From: Streptomonospora mangrovi
Lineage (GTDB): Bacteria > Actinomycetota > Actinomycetes > Streptosporangiales > Streptosporangiaceae
Reading direction: 5' to 3'
Assembly: GCF_027604915.1 (NCBI RefSeq)
Contig: NZ_JAJAQC010000029.1
Location: 1-64,000, forward strand
DNA length: 64,000 nt
Below, one piece after another: positions 51,681 to 61,684 of the stretch. The notes beneath the pieces were generated by a model. That model had not been told where the DNA came from and made no database searches. It saw only the letters and a program-made list of their open reading frames with translations. A program made the translations under genes and the position numbers. The first letter of the stretch is position 1, and every line of letters begins with the position of its first letter.

Positions 51681-52346
51681 TCAGCCGGCGGCCGGCGCCG
51701 CGTCCATCAGCCGGCGCAGCTCGGCCACCGCCGCGCCGGTGTCGGCGAACCGGATCGCCTGCCAGCCCGCGGCCACCGCGCCCTCGCAGTTGTTGGCCAG
51801 GTCGTCCACCAGCAGGCACTCCTCGGGGCGCACCCCGGCGCGCTCGGCGGCCAGGTCGAACATGTCCCTGCCGGGCTTGCGCCGGCCCACCTCGAAGGAC
51901 ATCACCACGTCGTCGAAGACCGACTCCGGCGGCACCATGCGCCGCCAGTGCGCGTCCCAGGCCGGGGGCATGTTGGAGAGCATGCCGACGAACACGCCCC
52001 GCGCGCGCAGCGCGTGCAGCTCGTCCAGCCACGCCTGGTTGGTCTCGCGGTCGTCGAACCAGGTGTCGGCCAGCGAGATCAGGGAGGCGTCGATGCCGTC
52101 GGACTCGCGCAGCACCTGGGCCACCTCGTCCAGCCACTCCCGCTCGGTCACCAGCGGGGTGTCCAGCGGCAGCATCATGTCGTCGGTGCCGTAGCGGGCG
52201 GTCACCGCGAACACGGCGCGCATCAGCGGCTCGGGCGGCAGCTTGGTCTTGGCGCAGAACGCGGCGAAGGTGTGCTCGACCGGCGGGGTGAGGACACCGC
52301 CGAAGTCGGTCCAGACGGCCTTGATGGTGGTCGGTTCGATCGTCAC
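51681..52346 (-). CDS. HAD-family hydrolase
   Basis: 221 residues from a GTG at 52346 (TTG at 52364 is an alternative). HAD motifs are complete: I in WTDFGGVLTP (the usual second Asp is replaced by Gly), II in FVGMLSN, III in RRKPGRDMF, IV in ECLLVDDLANNCEGA. The DFGGVL form occurs in epoxide-hydrolase-like and HAD-IA subfamilies, some of which lack phosphatase activity because of the missing general acid. Upstream lies the poly-G/poly-C tract. Confidence 0.85.
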   Translation of the reverse strand: MTIEPTTIKAVWTDFGGVLTPPVEHTFAAFCAKTKLPPEPLMRAVFAVTARYGTDDMMLPLDTPLVTEREWLDEVAQVLRESDGIDASLISLADTWFDDRETNQAWLDELHALRARGVFVGMLSNMPPAWDAHWRRMVPPESVFDDVVMSFEVGRRKPGRDMFDLAAERAGVRPEECLLVDDLANNCEGAVAAGWQAIRFADTGAAVAELRRLMDAAPAAG

Positions 52347-52455
52347 TGGGGTGTCCCCGTTCAACTGTGCGCGCGCTGGGCGCGGCCGGTGGCGTGGGTG
52401 GTCGGGCGGACGGCGGGTGGCGGGGGTGGGGGGTGCGGCGGGGCGCGGCGCGGGG

Positions 52456-52571
52456 CGGGGGGGGGGGCGCCCCCCCCCGCCGGGGGGGGGGGGGCCCCGG
52501 GGGGGGGGGGGGGGGTGGGGGGGGCGCCCCCCCCCCCCCCGGCCGGGGGGGGGGCCCCCCGGGGGGGGGGG
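52456..52571. repeat. Poly-G/poly-C tract of very low complexity
   Basis: About 115 bases of almost only G and C runs: up to 17 consecutive G and 14 consecutive C, alternating so that G-runs pair with C-runs. It lies in the 241-bp gap between the membrane-protein gene and the HAD gene. Runs like this are hard to sequence, so lengths and even order may be wrong. Confidence 0.85.
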
Positions 52572-52587
52572 CGGCGGTGGTGCGGGG

Positions 52588-53733
52588 TCAGGCCGCCGGC
52601 GCCGAGGTGGTGGGGCGGGCGGTGCCGGTGCCGGTGCCCGCGCCGGCGGGCGCGCCGTACTCGGCCGGGCGCGTGGCCAGGCCGCCCAGCAGGGCGCCCA
52701 GGCAGGCGGTGAACACCACGGTGCCGGTCCACATCTCGGCCGGCCAGCGGATGCCCTCGGCCAGGTGCAGGCCCAGCAACTGGAAGGACCACACCAGGGC
52801 GGGGAACAGCGCGCCGGCCAGCGGCAGGCGCAGCAGCGCGGTGGTGCCCCGGCGCCGGTCCAGCAGCACCAGCAGGCCGTCGGCCGCGGCCGCGCCGGCG
52901 ATGGCCATGACGGCGGCCAGGGTGTGGACGTCGGGGAGCTGGTTGATCGCCAGGAAGTAGACGATCACGCCGGTGGTCACGGCGGTGCCCATGCCCGGCA
53001 GGGCGGCGCGGCGGCGCAGCATCAGGATCAGCGGGATGGTCAGCAGCAGGGTGGTGATGAAGTAGGCGGTCACGCCCTGCACCGCCACGTACTCGTCGGG
53101 GGTGTCGACGATGCCGCCGTAGTCGCCGAGTTGGGGCGCGTAGGCCACGGTGGGCGCGCCGGTCATGAACGCCGACACGTAGGTGAGCAGCACGGTGGCG
53201 GCGATGGCGGACATGGCCGCCGAGATGATGCCGGTCGCCGCGCGCCAGCCGTTCTCGCCCGAGGCCCACCAGGACCGCAGCGGGCTGGTGACCAGCAGCA
53301 GGCCGCCGATGCTGACCAGGGTGTGGCTGGGGCTGAAGGAGGGCAGCAGGCCGATCTCGATGCCCAGGATCTGGTGCCAGAGCATGTCGCCCACGCCGCC
53401 GGCGCCGAAGACCAGCACGCCCAGCGCGCCCACGCGGTAGCCGTTGGGCCAGCCGTCCCACCACCAGCGGGGATGGCGGTCGCGGCGGCGGTAGGCCAGC
53501 AGGAACGTCCAGACCACGGTGGCCAGGAACCCGGTGTAGAGCACGGCGTGCCACCAGGTGAAGAAGCCCTCCAGGGTCTCAATGACGTTCTTGTGCGCCC
53601 AGCCGTCGAGGGTCACGCCGAGGGTCATGACGCCGCCCAGCGCGACGGTGACCCAGTCGTCGCGCTGGGACGCCATTCCGCTGCCGGCGCTGAGCGGGCC
53701 GGAATCCCGGCCGAGAACGGTGCTGCGGTCCAT
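52588..53733 (-). CDS. Polytopic membrane protein, unknown
   Basis: 381 residues; ATG at 53733 with GAGGAGG eight bases upstream. About ten membrane segments (VALGGVMTLGVTLDGWAH, LYTGFLATVVWTFLLAYRR, LGVLVFGAGGVGDMLWHQIL, ALFPALVWSFQLLGLHLAEG). Repeated Trp/His-rich loops (DGWAHKNVIETLEGFFTWWH, LWHQILGIEIGLLPSFSPSH) may form a metal or haem site. Similar proteins occur in actinobacteria without a known role. The Thr/Gly/Ala-rich tail ends before the G/C tract. Confidence 0.78.
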   Translation of the reverse strand: MDRSTVLGRDSGPLSAGSGMASQRDDWVTVALGGVMTLGVTLDGWAHKNVIETLEGFFTWWHAVLYTGFLATVVWTFLLAYRRRDRHPRWWWDGWPNGYRVGALGVLVFGAGGVGDMLWHQILGIEIGLLPSFSPSHTLVSIGGLLLVTSPLRSWWASGENGWRAATGIISAAMSAIAATVLLTYVSAFMTGAPTVAYAPQLGDYGGIVDTPDEYVAVQGVTAYFITTLLLTIPLILMLRRRAALPGMGTAVTTGVIVYFLAINQLPDVHTLAAVMAIAGAAAADGLLVLLDRRRGTTALLRLPLAGALFPALVWSFQLLGLHLAEGIRWPAEMWTGTVVFTACLGALLGGLATRPAEYGAPAGAGTGTGTARPTTSAPAA

Positions 53734-53983
53734 GTGGCCTGCCTCCTCGGATTCCGTCGGGGTCGCCGCCCGCCGGCCGCGGCGCTGTTTTCCCCCGGCC
53801 CGGCGGTGTTCGCGTCGTACGCGCACGCCCGGTGGCCGAGAGTAAGCGGCGGACCCGCCCGAAAACCAGCTTGGAATTACTTTGCCAATGGATTCTCGCA
53901 CGCAGTGCTCAAGCAGCGGTGAATCGCCGATCAAAGTGCGATGCAATGGCCATACAGGTGCTCCTACACCGCAATGACGCCGC

Positions 53984-54011
53984 TTGCGCAGGTCATCGCC
54001 GCAGCTAGATT
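53984..54011 (+). promoter_or_regulatory. Putative promoter of the FAAL-PKS operon
   Basis: TTGCGC (53984-53989), 16 bases, TAGATT (54006-54011). The following leader of about 155 bases is poor in purines. The same gap (53734-54173) also contains the start region of the divergent membrane-protein gene; no other gene is present there. Confidence 0.5.
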
Positions 54012-54173
54012 ATGGCGTTGGTGGCGAATCCAGCAAGAGCCGACGCCGTTGACGCGGCTCCCTCAGCGGATTTCCCCGTTGATTTTCCGGCACTCCCCAG
54101 CATTACCCGGATTTCCCCAGCTTTCCAGTTCCCCCCTGTTTTCCAGTCCCCGGCCAGCTAAGGGTAGGCGTAG

Positions 54174-55925
54174 ATGAAGGTTGTCCCGAAGGCGTCGACT
54201 CTCGTCGAATCGCTTTCCGCACAGGCGCGGGAGCGCGGTTCGGCGACCGTCTACCGGTTCCTGCCGGACGGCGAGAACGAAAAACGCGCGCTCACCTTCG
54301 CCGAACTCGACCTGGAGGTGCGGGCGATCGCCGCGCACCTCCAGCGGGCCGTGGCCCCCGGCGCGCGGGCGCTGGTGCTGACCTCGGAGGCGGAGGACTT
54401 CGTCCGCGCGTTCCTGGCCTGCCAGTACGCCGGGGTGGTGGCGGTGCCGGTCTACCCGCCGCTGCCGCTGAACTCCCCGCGCAAGGTCGAGACGCTGCGC
54501 GCCATCGCCCGCGACGCCGGGGTCGCGGCGGTGCTGTCCAGCTCCACCGCCGGCTACCGGGCGCACTTCGCCGAGGCGGCCCCCGAACTGGCCGCCGCCG
54601 CCTGGATCGCGGTGGACACCGTGCCCGACCACGACGCCGCCGACTTCCGGGCGCACCGCGCCGAGTCGTCCGACGCGGCGTTCCTCCAGTACACCTCGGG
54701 CTCCACCGCCCTGCCCAAGGGCGTGGTGGTGACCCACGAGGCGCTGATGCACAACCAGGAGTACATCCGCCGCGCCGGGGACTACACCCCGGACACGACG
54801 ATCGTGAGCTGGCTGCCGCTGTTCCACGACATGGGCCTGATCGGCACCGTGCTGCCGGCGGTCTACGTGGGCCTGGAGGCGGTGCTGATGCCGCCGCTGG
54901 CGTTCGTGCAGCGGCCGGTGCGCTGGCTGCGCGCCATCACCCGCTACCGCGCCACGGTGGCCGGCGGCCCCAACTCCGGCTACGACCTGTGCGTGCGCCG
55001 GGTGCGCCGCGAGGACCGCGAGGGCCTGGACCTGAGCGGCTGGCGCATCGCCTTCAACGGCGCCGAGCCGGTGCGGGCGGCGACCCTGGACGCCTTCGCC
55101 GCGGAGTTCGCCCCCCAGGGGTTCGCCGCGCGGGCGTTCTACCCCTGCTACGGGCTGGCGGAGAACACGCTGATGGTCACCGGCTCGCGGATCTCGGGCG
55201 GGGCGTCGGTGGTGGACGTGGACCTGGCGGTGCTCCAGAGCGAGCGGCGGCTGGCCCTGGGCGGCGGCCACCGGCTGGTGGGCTCGGGCCGCCCGCTGGC
55301 GGGCCGGCGGCTGGCGGTCGTGGACCCCGACACGCACCTGGAGGTGCCCGCCGGCGCGGTCGGCGAGATCTGGTCGGCCGGCCCCGACGTGGCCGCCGGC
55401 TACTGGAACAACCCCGAGGAGACCGAGCGCACCTTCCGGGCGCGCCTGGCCGACACCGGTGAGGGGCCGTTCCTGCGCACCGGCGACCTGGGGGTCATGC
55501 ACGAGGGCGAGCTGTATGTGTGCGGCCGGATGAAGGACGTGGTGATCGTCGAGGGCCGCAACCACTACCCGCAGGACATCGAGGCCACCGTGGAGGCCGC
55601 GCACCCGGCGGTGCGCGTCAACTGCGTCGCCGCCTTCGCCGTGGAGCGCGACGACGCCGAGCGCCTGGTGGTGGTCGCCGAGATCGACCCCGCCCACCGG
55701 ACCGTGGACCTGGCCGAGGTCGACCGCGCGGTGCGCGGCGCGGTCGCCGCCGCCCACAGCGTGCCCGTCGGCGAGGTCGCCTTCGTGGCGCCCGGTGCCG
55801 TACCCAAGACCACCAGCGGCAAGGTGCAGCGCCGCGCCTGCCGCGCCGCGTTCGAGCAGGGCGCGCTGACCCCGGCCCGCGGGGCGTCCGCCCAGGGGTC
55901 GCGGCACTACGAGGGAGCCAAGTGA
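54174..55925 (+). CDS. Fatty acyl-AMP ligase (FAAL), loading enzyme of the PKS
   Basis: 583 residues from the ATG at 54174 with AAGGGTAGG upstream. Adenylate-forming motifs: A3 LQYTSGSTALPKGVVVTHEA, A5 FYPCYGLAENTLMVTG, and A8/A10 region FLRTGDLGVMHEGELYVCGR, then MKDVVIVEGRNHYPQDIE and GKVQRRACR. The RNHYPQDIE ending is diagnostic of FAALs (FadD32/FadD28 group), which activate fatty acids as adenylates and pass them to an acyl carrier, rather than making acyl-CoA. The stop overlaps the PKS start (TGATG), and the PKS begins with an ACP, so this enzyme should load a fatty acid onto that ACP. Confidence 0.93.
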   Translation: MKVVPKASTLVESLSAQARERGSATVYRFLPDGENEKRALTFAELDLEVRAIAAHLQRAVAPGARALVLTSEAEDFVRAFLACQYAGVVAVPVYPPLPLNSPRKVETLRAIARDAGVAAVLSSSTAGYRAHFAEAAPELAAAAWIAVDTVPDHDAADFRAHRAESSDAAFLQYTSGSTALPKGVVVTHEALMHNQEYIRRAGDYTPDTTIVSWLPLFHDMGLIGTVLPAVYVGLEAVLMPPLAFVQRPVRWLRAITRYRATVAGGPNSGYDLCVRRVRREDREGLDLSGWRIAFNGAEPVRAATLDAFAAEFAPQGFAARAFYPCYGLAENTLMVTGSRISGGASVVDVDLAVLQSERRLALGGGHRLVGSGRPLAGRRLAVVDPDTHLEVPAGAVGEIWSAGPDVAAGYWNNPEETERTFRARLADTGEGPFLRTGDLGVMHEGELYVCGRMKDVVIVEGRNHYPQDIEATVEAAHPAVRVNCVAAFAVERDDAERLVVVAEIDPAHRTVDLAEVDRAVRGAVAAAHSVPVGEVAFVAPGAVPKTTSGKVQRRACRAAFEQGALTPARGASAQGSRHYEGAK

Positions 55926-58900
55926 TGTTTGACCGCGATGCCGTCGCCGACTGGCTGATCCAGCGGATCTCGGAGGTGCTGGAGGTGCCGGCCGAGACGG
56001 TGCTGCCCGACACCCCGTTCATGCAGATCGGCCTGTCCTCGGTGCAGGCGGTGGAGCTGACCGACGACCTCCAGCGCTGGACCGGGCTGACCATCCCCCC
56101 GACCTTCGCCTACGACTACCCCACCATCGCCGAGGCCGCCGCGTTCGTCGCGGCCGAGGCGGCCGGCGCCGTGCCCGGCGCCCCGCCCCGGGCGGCCGCG
56201 CCGGCGGTGTCCTCCGGCGAGCCCGTCGCGATCGTGGGCATGGGCGCCCGCATGCCCGGCGGCGGCGGGCTCGCGGGCTACTGGGCGACCCTGCTGGAGG
56301 GCGTGGACGCCATCAGCGAGGTCCCCGCCGACCGCTGGGACGCCGCGGCGCTGTACGACCCCGACCCGGCGGTGCCGGGGAGGATGAACACCCGCTGGGG
56401 CGGGTTCGTGGAGGGCGTCACCGACTTCGACAACGCGTTCTTCGGGCTGACCGCGCGCGAGGCCGGGCGGATGGACCCCCAGCAGCGCATGGTGCTGGAG
56501 GTCGCCTGGGAGGCGCTGGAGAACGCCGGGATCGCCCCGGCCGGGCTGGCGGAGTCGGCCACCGGGGTGTTCATGGGCGCCTCCACCTACGACCACGGCG
56601 CGGCGCTGCTGGCCTCGGGCGGGGAGTCCGAGCCCTACGACGGCACGGGCGGCGCGCTGAGCGTGGTCGCCAACCGGCTGTCCTACTGCCTGAACCTGCG
56701 CGGCCCCAGCATGGCCGTTGACACCGCCTGCTCCTCCTCGCTGGTGGCCGTGCACCTGGCCTGCCAGGCGCTGCGCAACGGCGAGGCCGACCTGGCGATC
56801 GCCGGCGGCGTCAACGTCATCACCAGCCCCAAGATCGCGCTGAGCTTCAGCAAGGGCGGCCTGATGGCGCCCGACGGCCGGTGCAAGACCTTCGACCACC
56901 GCGCCGACGGCTACGTGCGCAGCGAGGGCGTGGGCGCGGTGGTGCTCAAGCCGCTCTCGCGCGCGCTGGCCGACGGCGACCGGATCTACGCCCTGGTGCG
57001 CGGCGGCGCCGTCAACCAGGACGGGCGCACCAACGGGCTGGCCGCGCCCAACCGCCTGGCCCAGGAGGCGGTGCTGCGCGCGGCCTACGCGGCCGCCGGG
57101 GTGGACCCGGCCGAGGTCGACTACGTCGAGGCGCACGGCACCGGCACCGCCGTGGGCGACCCCATCGAGGTGGGCGCCCTGGGCACGGTGCTGGGCGCCG
57201 GGCGGCCCGCCGACCGGCCGCTGCGGGTGGGCTCGGCCAAGTCCAACGTGGGCCACCTGGAGGCCGCGGCGGGGGTGGCCGGGCTGATCAAGACGGCCCT
57301 GGCCCTGTACCACCGCACGCTCCCGCCCAGCCTGCACTTCGAGAAGCCCAACCCGATGCTGGGCCTGGACCGGCTGCCCGTCGCCGTGCAGACCGAGGCG
57401 GCTCCCTGGCCCGAGCGCGCGGGCGGCGCGCCCCTGGCCGGGGTCAGCTCCTTCGGGTTCGGCGGCACCAACTCCCACCTGGTGCTGGCCGCCGCGCCCG
57501 AGCCGGCCGGCGGCGCCCGCTCGGTCGCCCCGGCCGAGGCCGCCGCCGAGACCCCCGGCGTCACCGCCGAGGAGCCGGCCCCCGCGCGCACCCACCTGGT
57601 GCCGGTGTCGGCGCGCACGGAGGCCGCGCTGGCCCGCCGCGCCCGGGAGTGGGCGCGCCTGGCCCGCGCCAACGCCCACGACCCCTCCTGGCTGCCGCGC
57701 GCCGCCGCTGCCGCCGCCCTGCGCGGCGACCACGACCGGCACCGCGCCGCCGTGGTGGCCGCCGACGCCGCCGAACTGGCGGCCGGGATGGACGCCGTGG
57801 CCGCCGGGGAGCGCTCCGCCGACGTCTGCGGCCCCAACACGGTGTCGCGCCGGACCCGCCGCCCGGTGCTGGTGTTCCCCGGCCAGGGCTCCCAGTGGGA
57901 GGGCATGGGCCGGGAGCTGGCCGCGGCGGTGCCGGCGTTCCGCGCGGCGATCCGCCGCTGCGACGCCGAGATCGCGCGCTGGCTGGGCCGCTCCCTGTGG
58001 AGCGACGACACCGGGCTGGTCGCCAAGGGCACGGCCGAGGTGCAGCCGGCGCTGTTCGCCATCGAGGTCGCCCTGGCCCGCACCTGGCAGGCGTGGGGGC
58101 TGGCCCCGGCCGCCGTGGTCGGCCACAGCATGGGCGAGATCGCGGCGGCCCACGTGTCGGGCGCGCTGTCGCTGACCGACGCCGCGCGGATCGTGGTGGA
58201 GCGCAGCGGCCTGCTCACCGAGCTGTCGGGCAAGGGCGGGCTGGCGCTGGCCGAGCTGGACCTGGCCGAGGCCGAGGAGATGGTGCGCGGCCGCGAGCAC
58301 GAACTGGCCATCGCCGCGCTCAACGGCCCCCGGGCGACCGTGCTCTCGGGCGACCCCCAGGCGCTGGACGCGGTCATCGCCGACCTGGAGGGGCGCGGGG
58401 TGTTCGCCCGCCGCATCACGGTGGAGTTCGCCGCGCACAGCCCCCAGGTGGAGCCGATCCAGCCGCGCCTGCGCGCGGCGCTGGCCGGGATCGCGCCCGG
58501 CCCGGCCGACACCGACCTGTACTCCACGGTCACCGGCGAGCCGGTCGACGGCCGCGACCTGGGGCCAAAGTACTGGGAGCGCAACGTGCGCGCCACCGTG
58601 CGGTTCGCCCCGGCGCTGGAGCGGGTGCTGGCCGACGGCCACGACACGTTCATCGAGGTCGCGCCGCACCCGGTGCTGATCCGCTCGGTCACCGAGACCG
58701 CCGGCGCCTCCGGCGGCGCCGAGGTGGCGGTGGTGTCCTCGGTGCGCCGCGACGAGGACGAGGCGCGCGGCATGCTGCGCGCCCTGGGCGAGCTGTACAC
58801 CGTGGGCGTGGCCGTGGACTGGACCGCCCTGTACGGCACCGCCGCCGCGCACGTGGACCTGCCCCCGCACGGCTGGGAGCACCGGAGCTTCCCGCTGCTG

Positions 58901-61684
58901 CGGCCCAGCGGCACCCCCGCCGGGCTGCCGGGCGCCGGTGCGGCGGCCGGCGGACTGCTGGGGCCGCGCGTCCCCGTGGGCGCCGACCCCGCACTGCGGC
59001 TGTGGGGCCTGCCGCTGGAGGTGGCCTCGGCCCCCGAACTGGCCGACCACGTGGTGGACGACATCCCGGTGGTGCCGGGCGCCTACTGGCTGGCGGCCGC
59101 CGCCCAGGCCGCCTCCGCCGTCGCGCCGGGCGGGCCGGTGCTGCTGGAGGAGGTCACCTTCGTGCAGCCCTGCCCGCTGGCGGGCGAGCGCGACCCCGGC
59201 CTCCAACTGGCGCTGCGCCCCGCCCCCGAAGGCGGCGACACCCTGCTGATCACCTCCTTCCGCGCCGGCGCGCCCGTGGTGCACGCCCAGGGCGTGGTGG
59301 GCGGCGCCGCCGAGGGCGCGCCCGCGCACCCGCCGCTGGCCGAACTGCGGGCCGCCTGCACCGCGCCGGAGTCCGTCGAGGACCTGTACGAGCGGCTGGG
59401 CGGCACCGGCCTGCACTACGGCCCGCGCTTCCGCGGGCTGGCCGAGCTGTGGGCGGGCGCCGGGCAGGCGCTGGGCCGCATCGCGCTGCCCGAGGGCCTG
59501 GGCGCCGGCGCGCCGCCGCTGCACCCGGCGCTGCTGGACGCCTGCTTCCACACCGTGGCGGCGGCCGTGGGCGAGCGCCGGGGCGAACTGCCGCTGCCCT
59601 CGGGCGCCGAGGGGGTGTGGTCGCGCCAGGACGGCGCGCCGCTGCGCGCGGGCTGGGCGCACGCCCGGGTGGTGGACTCCCGGGGCCGCGACCTGGTCAC
59701 CGAGGTCACCGTGTACGACGACGCCGGGGAGCCGGTGTGGTCGGCGCGGCGGCTGCGGGTGACCATGGCCGCGCGCCGCCGCGACGTCGAGGAGGGCCGC
59801 CTCTACCAGGTGCGCTGGCAGCCGGTGGAGCCGCCGCGCCCGGCGGCCGGCGCGGGGGCCTGGCTGCTGCTGGCCGACCGCGACGGCGCCGCGCGCGCCC
59901 TGGCCGACCGGCTCGCCGCCGCCGGCGGGCGCAGCCTCATCGCCGTGTCCGGTCCGGCCACCGCGCCCGACGAGCGCTCGCTGGAGACGGCGGGCTACGC
60001 CGGCCTGCTCGCCGAGGCCGCCGGACTGGGCGCGCCGCTGCGCGGCGCGGTGGACCTGCGGGCGCTGTCGGGCGGACCCGACGCCCCCAGCGCCGAGGCG
60101 CTCGTCGGCCGCGCCGCCGACGCGCTGGAGCTGACCCGGGCGCTGGCCGGCGCCGCCCGCGAGGGCGAGGCGCCGCGCCTGTGGCTGGCCACCTCCGGCG
60201 CCCAGACCGCGTTCGGCCCCGCCGGCGCCGCCGGGCTGCCCGGCGCCGCCCTGTGGGGCCTGGGCCGGGTCGTCGCCAACGAGCACCCCGAGACGGCGTG
60301 CACCGTGGTCGACCTGGACAGCCCGGTGCGCCGCACCGACCTGGAGGCGCTGGCGGCGCTGCTGCGCGCCGAGGACGTGCCCGGCCAGGTGGTGCTGCGC
60401 GAGGGGGTGCTGACGCCCCGGCTGGCGCCGCTGCCCTCGGCGGCGGGCGCGGCCGAGGCGCCCGTGCGCGGCGACCGCACCTACCTGGTCACCGGCGGCC
60501 TGGGCGCCCTGGGCCTCCAGACCGCCCGGTGGCTGGTGGAGCGCGGCGCCCGCCACCTGCTCCTGCTGGGCCGGTCGGCGCCCTCCGACCGGGCGCGGGC
60601 CGCCGTCGCCGAACTGGCCGCCGCCGGCGCCCAGGTGCGCGTGGAGCGGGCCGACACCGCCGACGCCGCCGCCCTGGGCGCGGTCCTGGCCGGCCTGGGC
60701 ACCGGCTCCTCCCCCGCCCTGGCCGGGGTGTTCCACCTGGCGGGGGTGCTGGAGGACACCCTGGTCACCGACCTGGGCGCCGAGGGCCTGCGCCGCGCCA
60801 TGGCGGGCAAGGCGCTGGGCGCCTGGAACCTGCACACCCTCACCCGCGACCAGCCCGTCGAGCACTTCGTGCTCTTCTCGTCCATGGCCGCCGTGCTGGG
60901 CTCGCCGGGGCAGGGCGCCTACGCCGCCGCCAACGCGGTCCTGGGCGCGCTGGCCGGGGAGCGCGCCGCGCTGGGGCTGCCCGCGCTGTGCGTGGACTGG
61001 GGGCCGTGGGGCGGCTCGGGCCTGGCGGTGAGCGCGGGCGGCGTGGACCGGCTGGCCGCGCGCGGCGTGCCGCCGCTGTCGGGCGAGGTCGCCTTCGAAC
61101 TGCTGGAGGAGGCCATGCGCGCCGGCGCGCCCTCGGTGGTCGCCGCCGCGTTCAACTGGGCCGACATCACCCGCACCGGCGCGCTGCCCAGCGTCCGGCT
61201 GCTGCTGGCCGACCTGCTGCCCGCCGAGGGCGCGGCGGCGGGCCTGCGCGGCACCGCCCGCCAGGCGGTGCTGGCGCTGGAGACCCACGAGGCGCGCGCC
61301 GAGGCGCTGCGCGGCTTCCTGCTGGAGCAGGTCGGCTCGGTGCTGGGCGTCCCGGCCGCCCGCCTGGACAGCGCGGTGCCCTTCCAGGAGCTGGGCTTCG
61401 ACTCCCTGATGGCGGTGGAGCTGCGCAACCGGCTGGAGTCGGCGCTGGAGGTCCGCCTCTCGGCCACCATGGTCTTCGCCCACCCCACCGTGGACGAGCT
61501 GACCGCCGGCCTGCTGGACCGGCTGGCACCCGACATCACCGCCGCCGCACCCGCCCCGTCCGCCGCGGGCGGCGCGGGCGGCGCGGACGGCGACGCCGAC
61601 GGCCTCGCCGAACTGGACGACGACCAGCTCTGCGCGCTCCTGGCCGAGGAGCTGGGCGTGCTCGACACGATGGAGGAGCAATGA
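55925..61684 (+). CDS. Type I polyketide synthase: ACP-KS-AT-DH-KR-ACP
   Basis: 1919 residues. N-terminal ACP at 1-85 with Ser39 ([11 protein letters not shown]) as the phosphopantetheine site. KS at about 97-525 with Cys269 (DTACSSS), EAHGTGT and [11 protein letters not shown] at about 645-945 with [10 protein letters not shown] and Ser735 (GHSMGE). DH at about 1010-1290 with His1042 ([11 protein letters not shown]) and Asp1205. KR at about 1515-1720 with GGLGALG, Tyr1666 and LED at 1609-1611, suggesting B-type alcohol stereochemistry. ACP at about 1785-1870 with Ser1827 (GFDSL). No ER or MT. The N-terminal ACP is the acceptor for the FAAL product. The AT specificity loop reads VEFAAHSPQ, matching neither the usual malonyl (HAFH) nor methylmalonyl (YASH) form. 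One round yields an alpha,beta-unsaturated acyl chain. Confidence 0.93.
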   Translation: MFDRDAVADWLIQRISEVLEVPAETVLPDTPFMQIGLSSVQAVELTDDLQRWTGLTIPPTFAYDYPTIAEAAAFVAAEAAGAVPGAPPRAAAPAVSSGEPVAIVGMGARMPGGGGLAGYWATLLEGVDAISEVPADRWDAAALYDPDPAVPGRMNTRWGGFVEGVTDFDNAFFGLTAREAGRMDPQQRMVLEVAWEALENAGIAPAGLAESATGVFMGASTYDHGAALLASGGESEPYDGTGGALSVVANRLSYCLNLRGPSMAVDTACSSSLVAVHLACQALRNGEADLAIAGGVNVITSPKIALSFSKGGLMAPDGRCKTFDHRADGYVRSEGVGAVVLKPLSRALADGDRIYALVRGGAVNQDGRTNGLAAPNRLAQEAVLRAAYAAAGVDPAEVDYVEAHGTGTAVGDPIEVGALGTVLGAGRPADRPLRVGSAKSNVGHLEAAAGVAGLIKTALALYHRTLPPSLHFEKPNPMLGLDRLPVAVQTEAAPWPERAGGAPLAGVSSFGFGGTNSHLVLAAAPEPAGGARSVAPAEAAAETPGVTAEEPAPARTHLVPVSARTEAALARRAREWARLARANAHDPSWLPRAAAAAALRGDHDRHRAAVVAADAAELAAGMDAVAAGERSADVCGPNTVSRRTRRPVLVFPGQGSQWEGMGRELAAAVPAFRAAIRRCDAEIARWLGRSLWSDDTGLVAKGTAEVQPALFAIEVALARTWQAWGLAPAAVVGHSMGEIAAAHVSGALSLTDAARIVVERSGLLTELSGKGGLALAELDLAEAEEMVRGREHELAIAALNGPRATVLSGDPQALDAVIADLEGRGVFARRITVEFAAHSPQVEPIQPRLRAALAGIAPGPADTDLYSTVTGEPVDGRDLGPKYWERNVRATVRFAPALERVLADGHDTFIEVAPHPVLIRSVTETAGASGGAEVAVVSSVRRDEDEARGMLRALGELYTVGVAVDWTALYGTAAAHVDLPPHGWEHRSFPLLRPSGTPAGLPGAGAAAGGLLGPRVPVGADPALRLWGLPLEVASAPELADHVVDDIPVVPGAYWLAAAAQAASAVAPGGPVLLEEVTFVQPCPLAGERDPGLQLALRPAPEGGDTLLITSFRAGAPVVHAQGVVGGAAEGAPAHPPLAELRAACTAPESVEDLYERLGGTGLHYGPRFRGLAELWAGAGQALGRIALPEGLGAGAPPLHPALLDACFHTVAAAVGERRGELPLPSGAEGVWSRQDGAPLRAGWAHARVVDSRGRDLVTEVTVYDDAGEPVWSARRLRVTMAARRRDVEEGRLYQVRWQPVEPPRPAAGAGAWLLLADRDGAARALADRLAAAGGRSLIAVSGPATAPDERSLETAGYAGLLAEAAGLGAPLRGAVDLRALSGGPDAPSAEALVGRAADALELTRALAGAAREGEAPRLWLATSGAQTAFGPAGAAGLPGAALWGLGRVVANEHPETACTVVDLDSPVRRTDLEALAALLRAEDVPGQVVLREGVLTPRLAPLPSAAGAAEAPVRGDRTYLVTGGLGALGLQTARWLVERGARHLLLLGRSAPSDRARAAVAELAAAGAQVRVERADTADAAALGAVLAGLGTGSSPALAGVFHLAGVLEDTLVTDLGAEGLRRAMAGKALGAWNLHTLTRDQPVEHFVLFSSMAAVLGSPGQGAYAAANAVLGALAGERAALGLPALCVDWGPWGGSGLAVSAGGVDRLAARGVPPLSGEVAFELLEEAMRAGAPSVVAAAFNWADITRTGALPSVRLLLADLLPAEGAAAGLRGTARQAVLALETHEARAEALRGFLLEQVGSVLGVPAARLDSAVPFQELGFDSLMAVELRNRLESALEVRLSATMVFAHPTVDELTAGLLDRLAPDITAAAPAPSAAGGAGGADGDADGLAELDDDQLCALLAEELGVLDTMEEQ

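Noticed and set aside
52456-52571. G/C tract as a replicon end or telomere
   Set aside because: It is internal to a continuous gene region and lacks the terminal inverted repeats of actinomycete telomeres.
55907-61681. A 1924-codon open frame antisense to the first PKS
   Set aside because: High GC leaves antisense frames open; its product is Gly/Arg/His-rich low-complexity sequence and the plus strand has complete PKS motifs.
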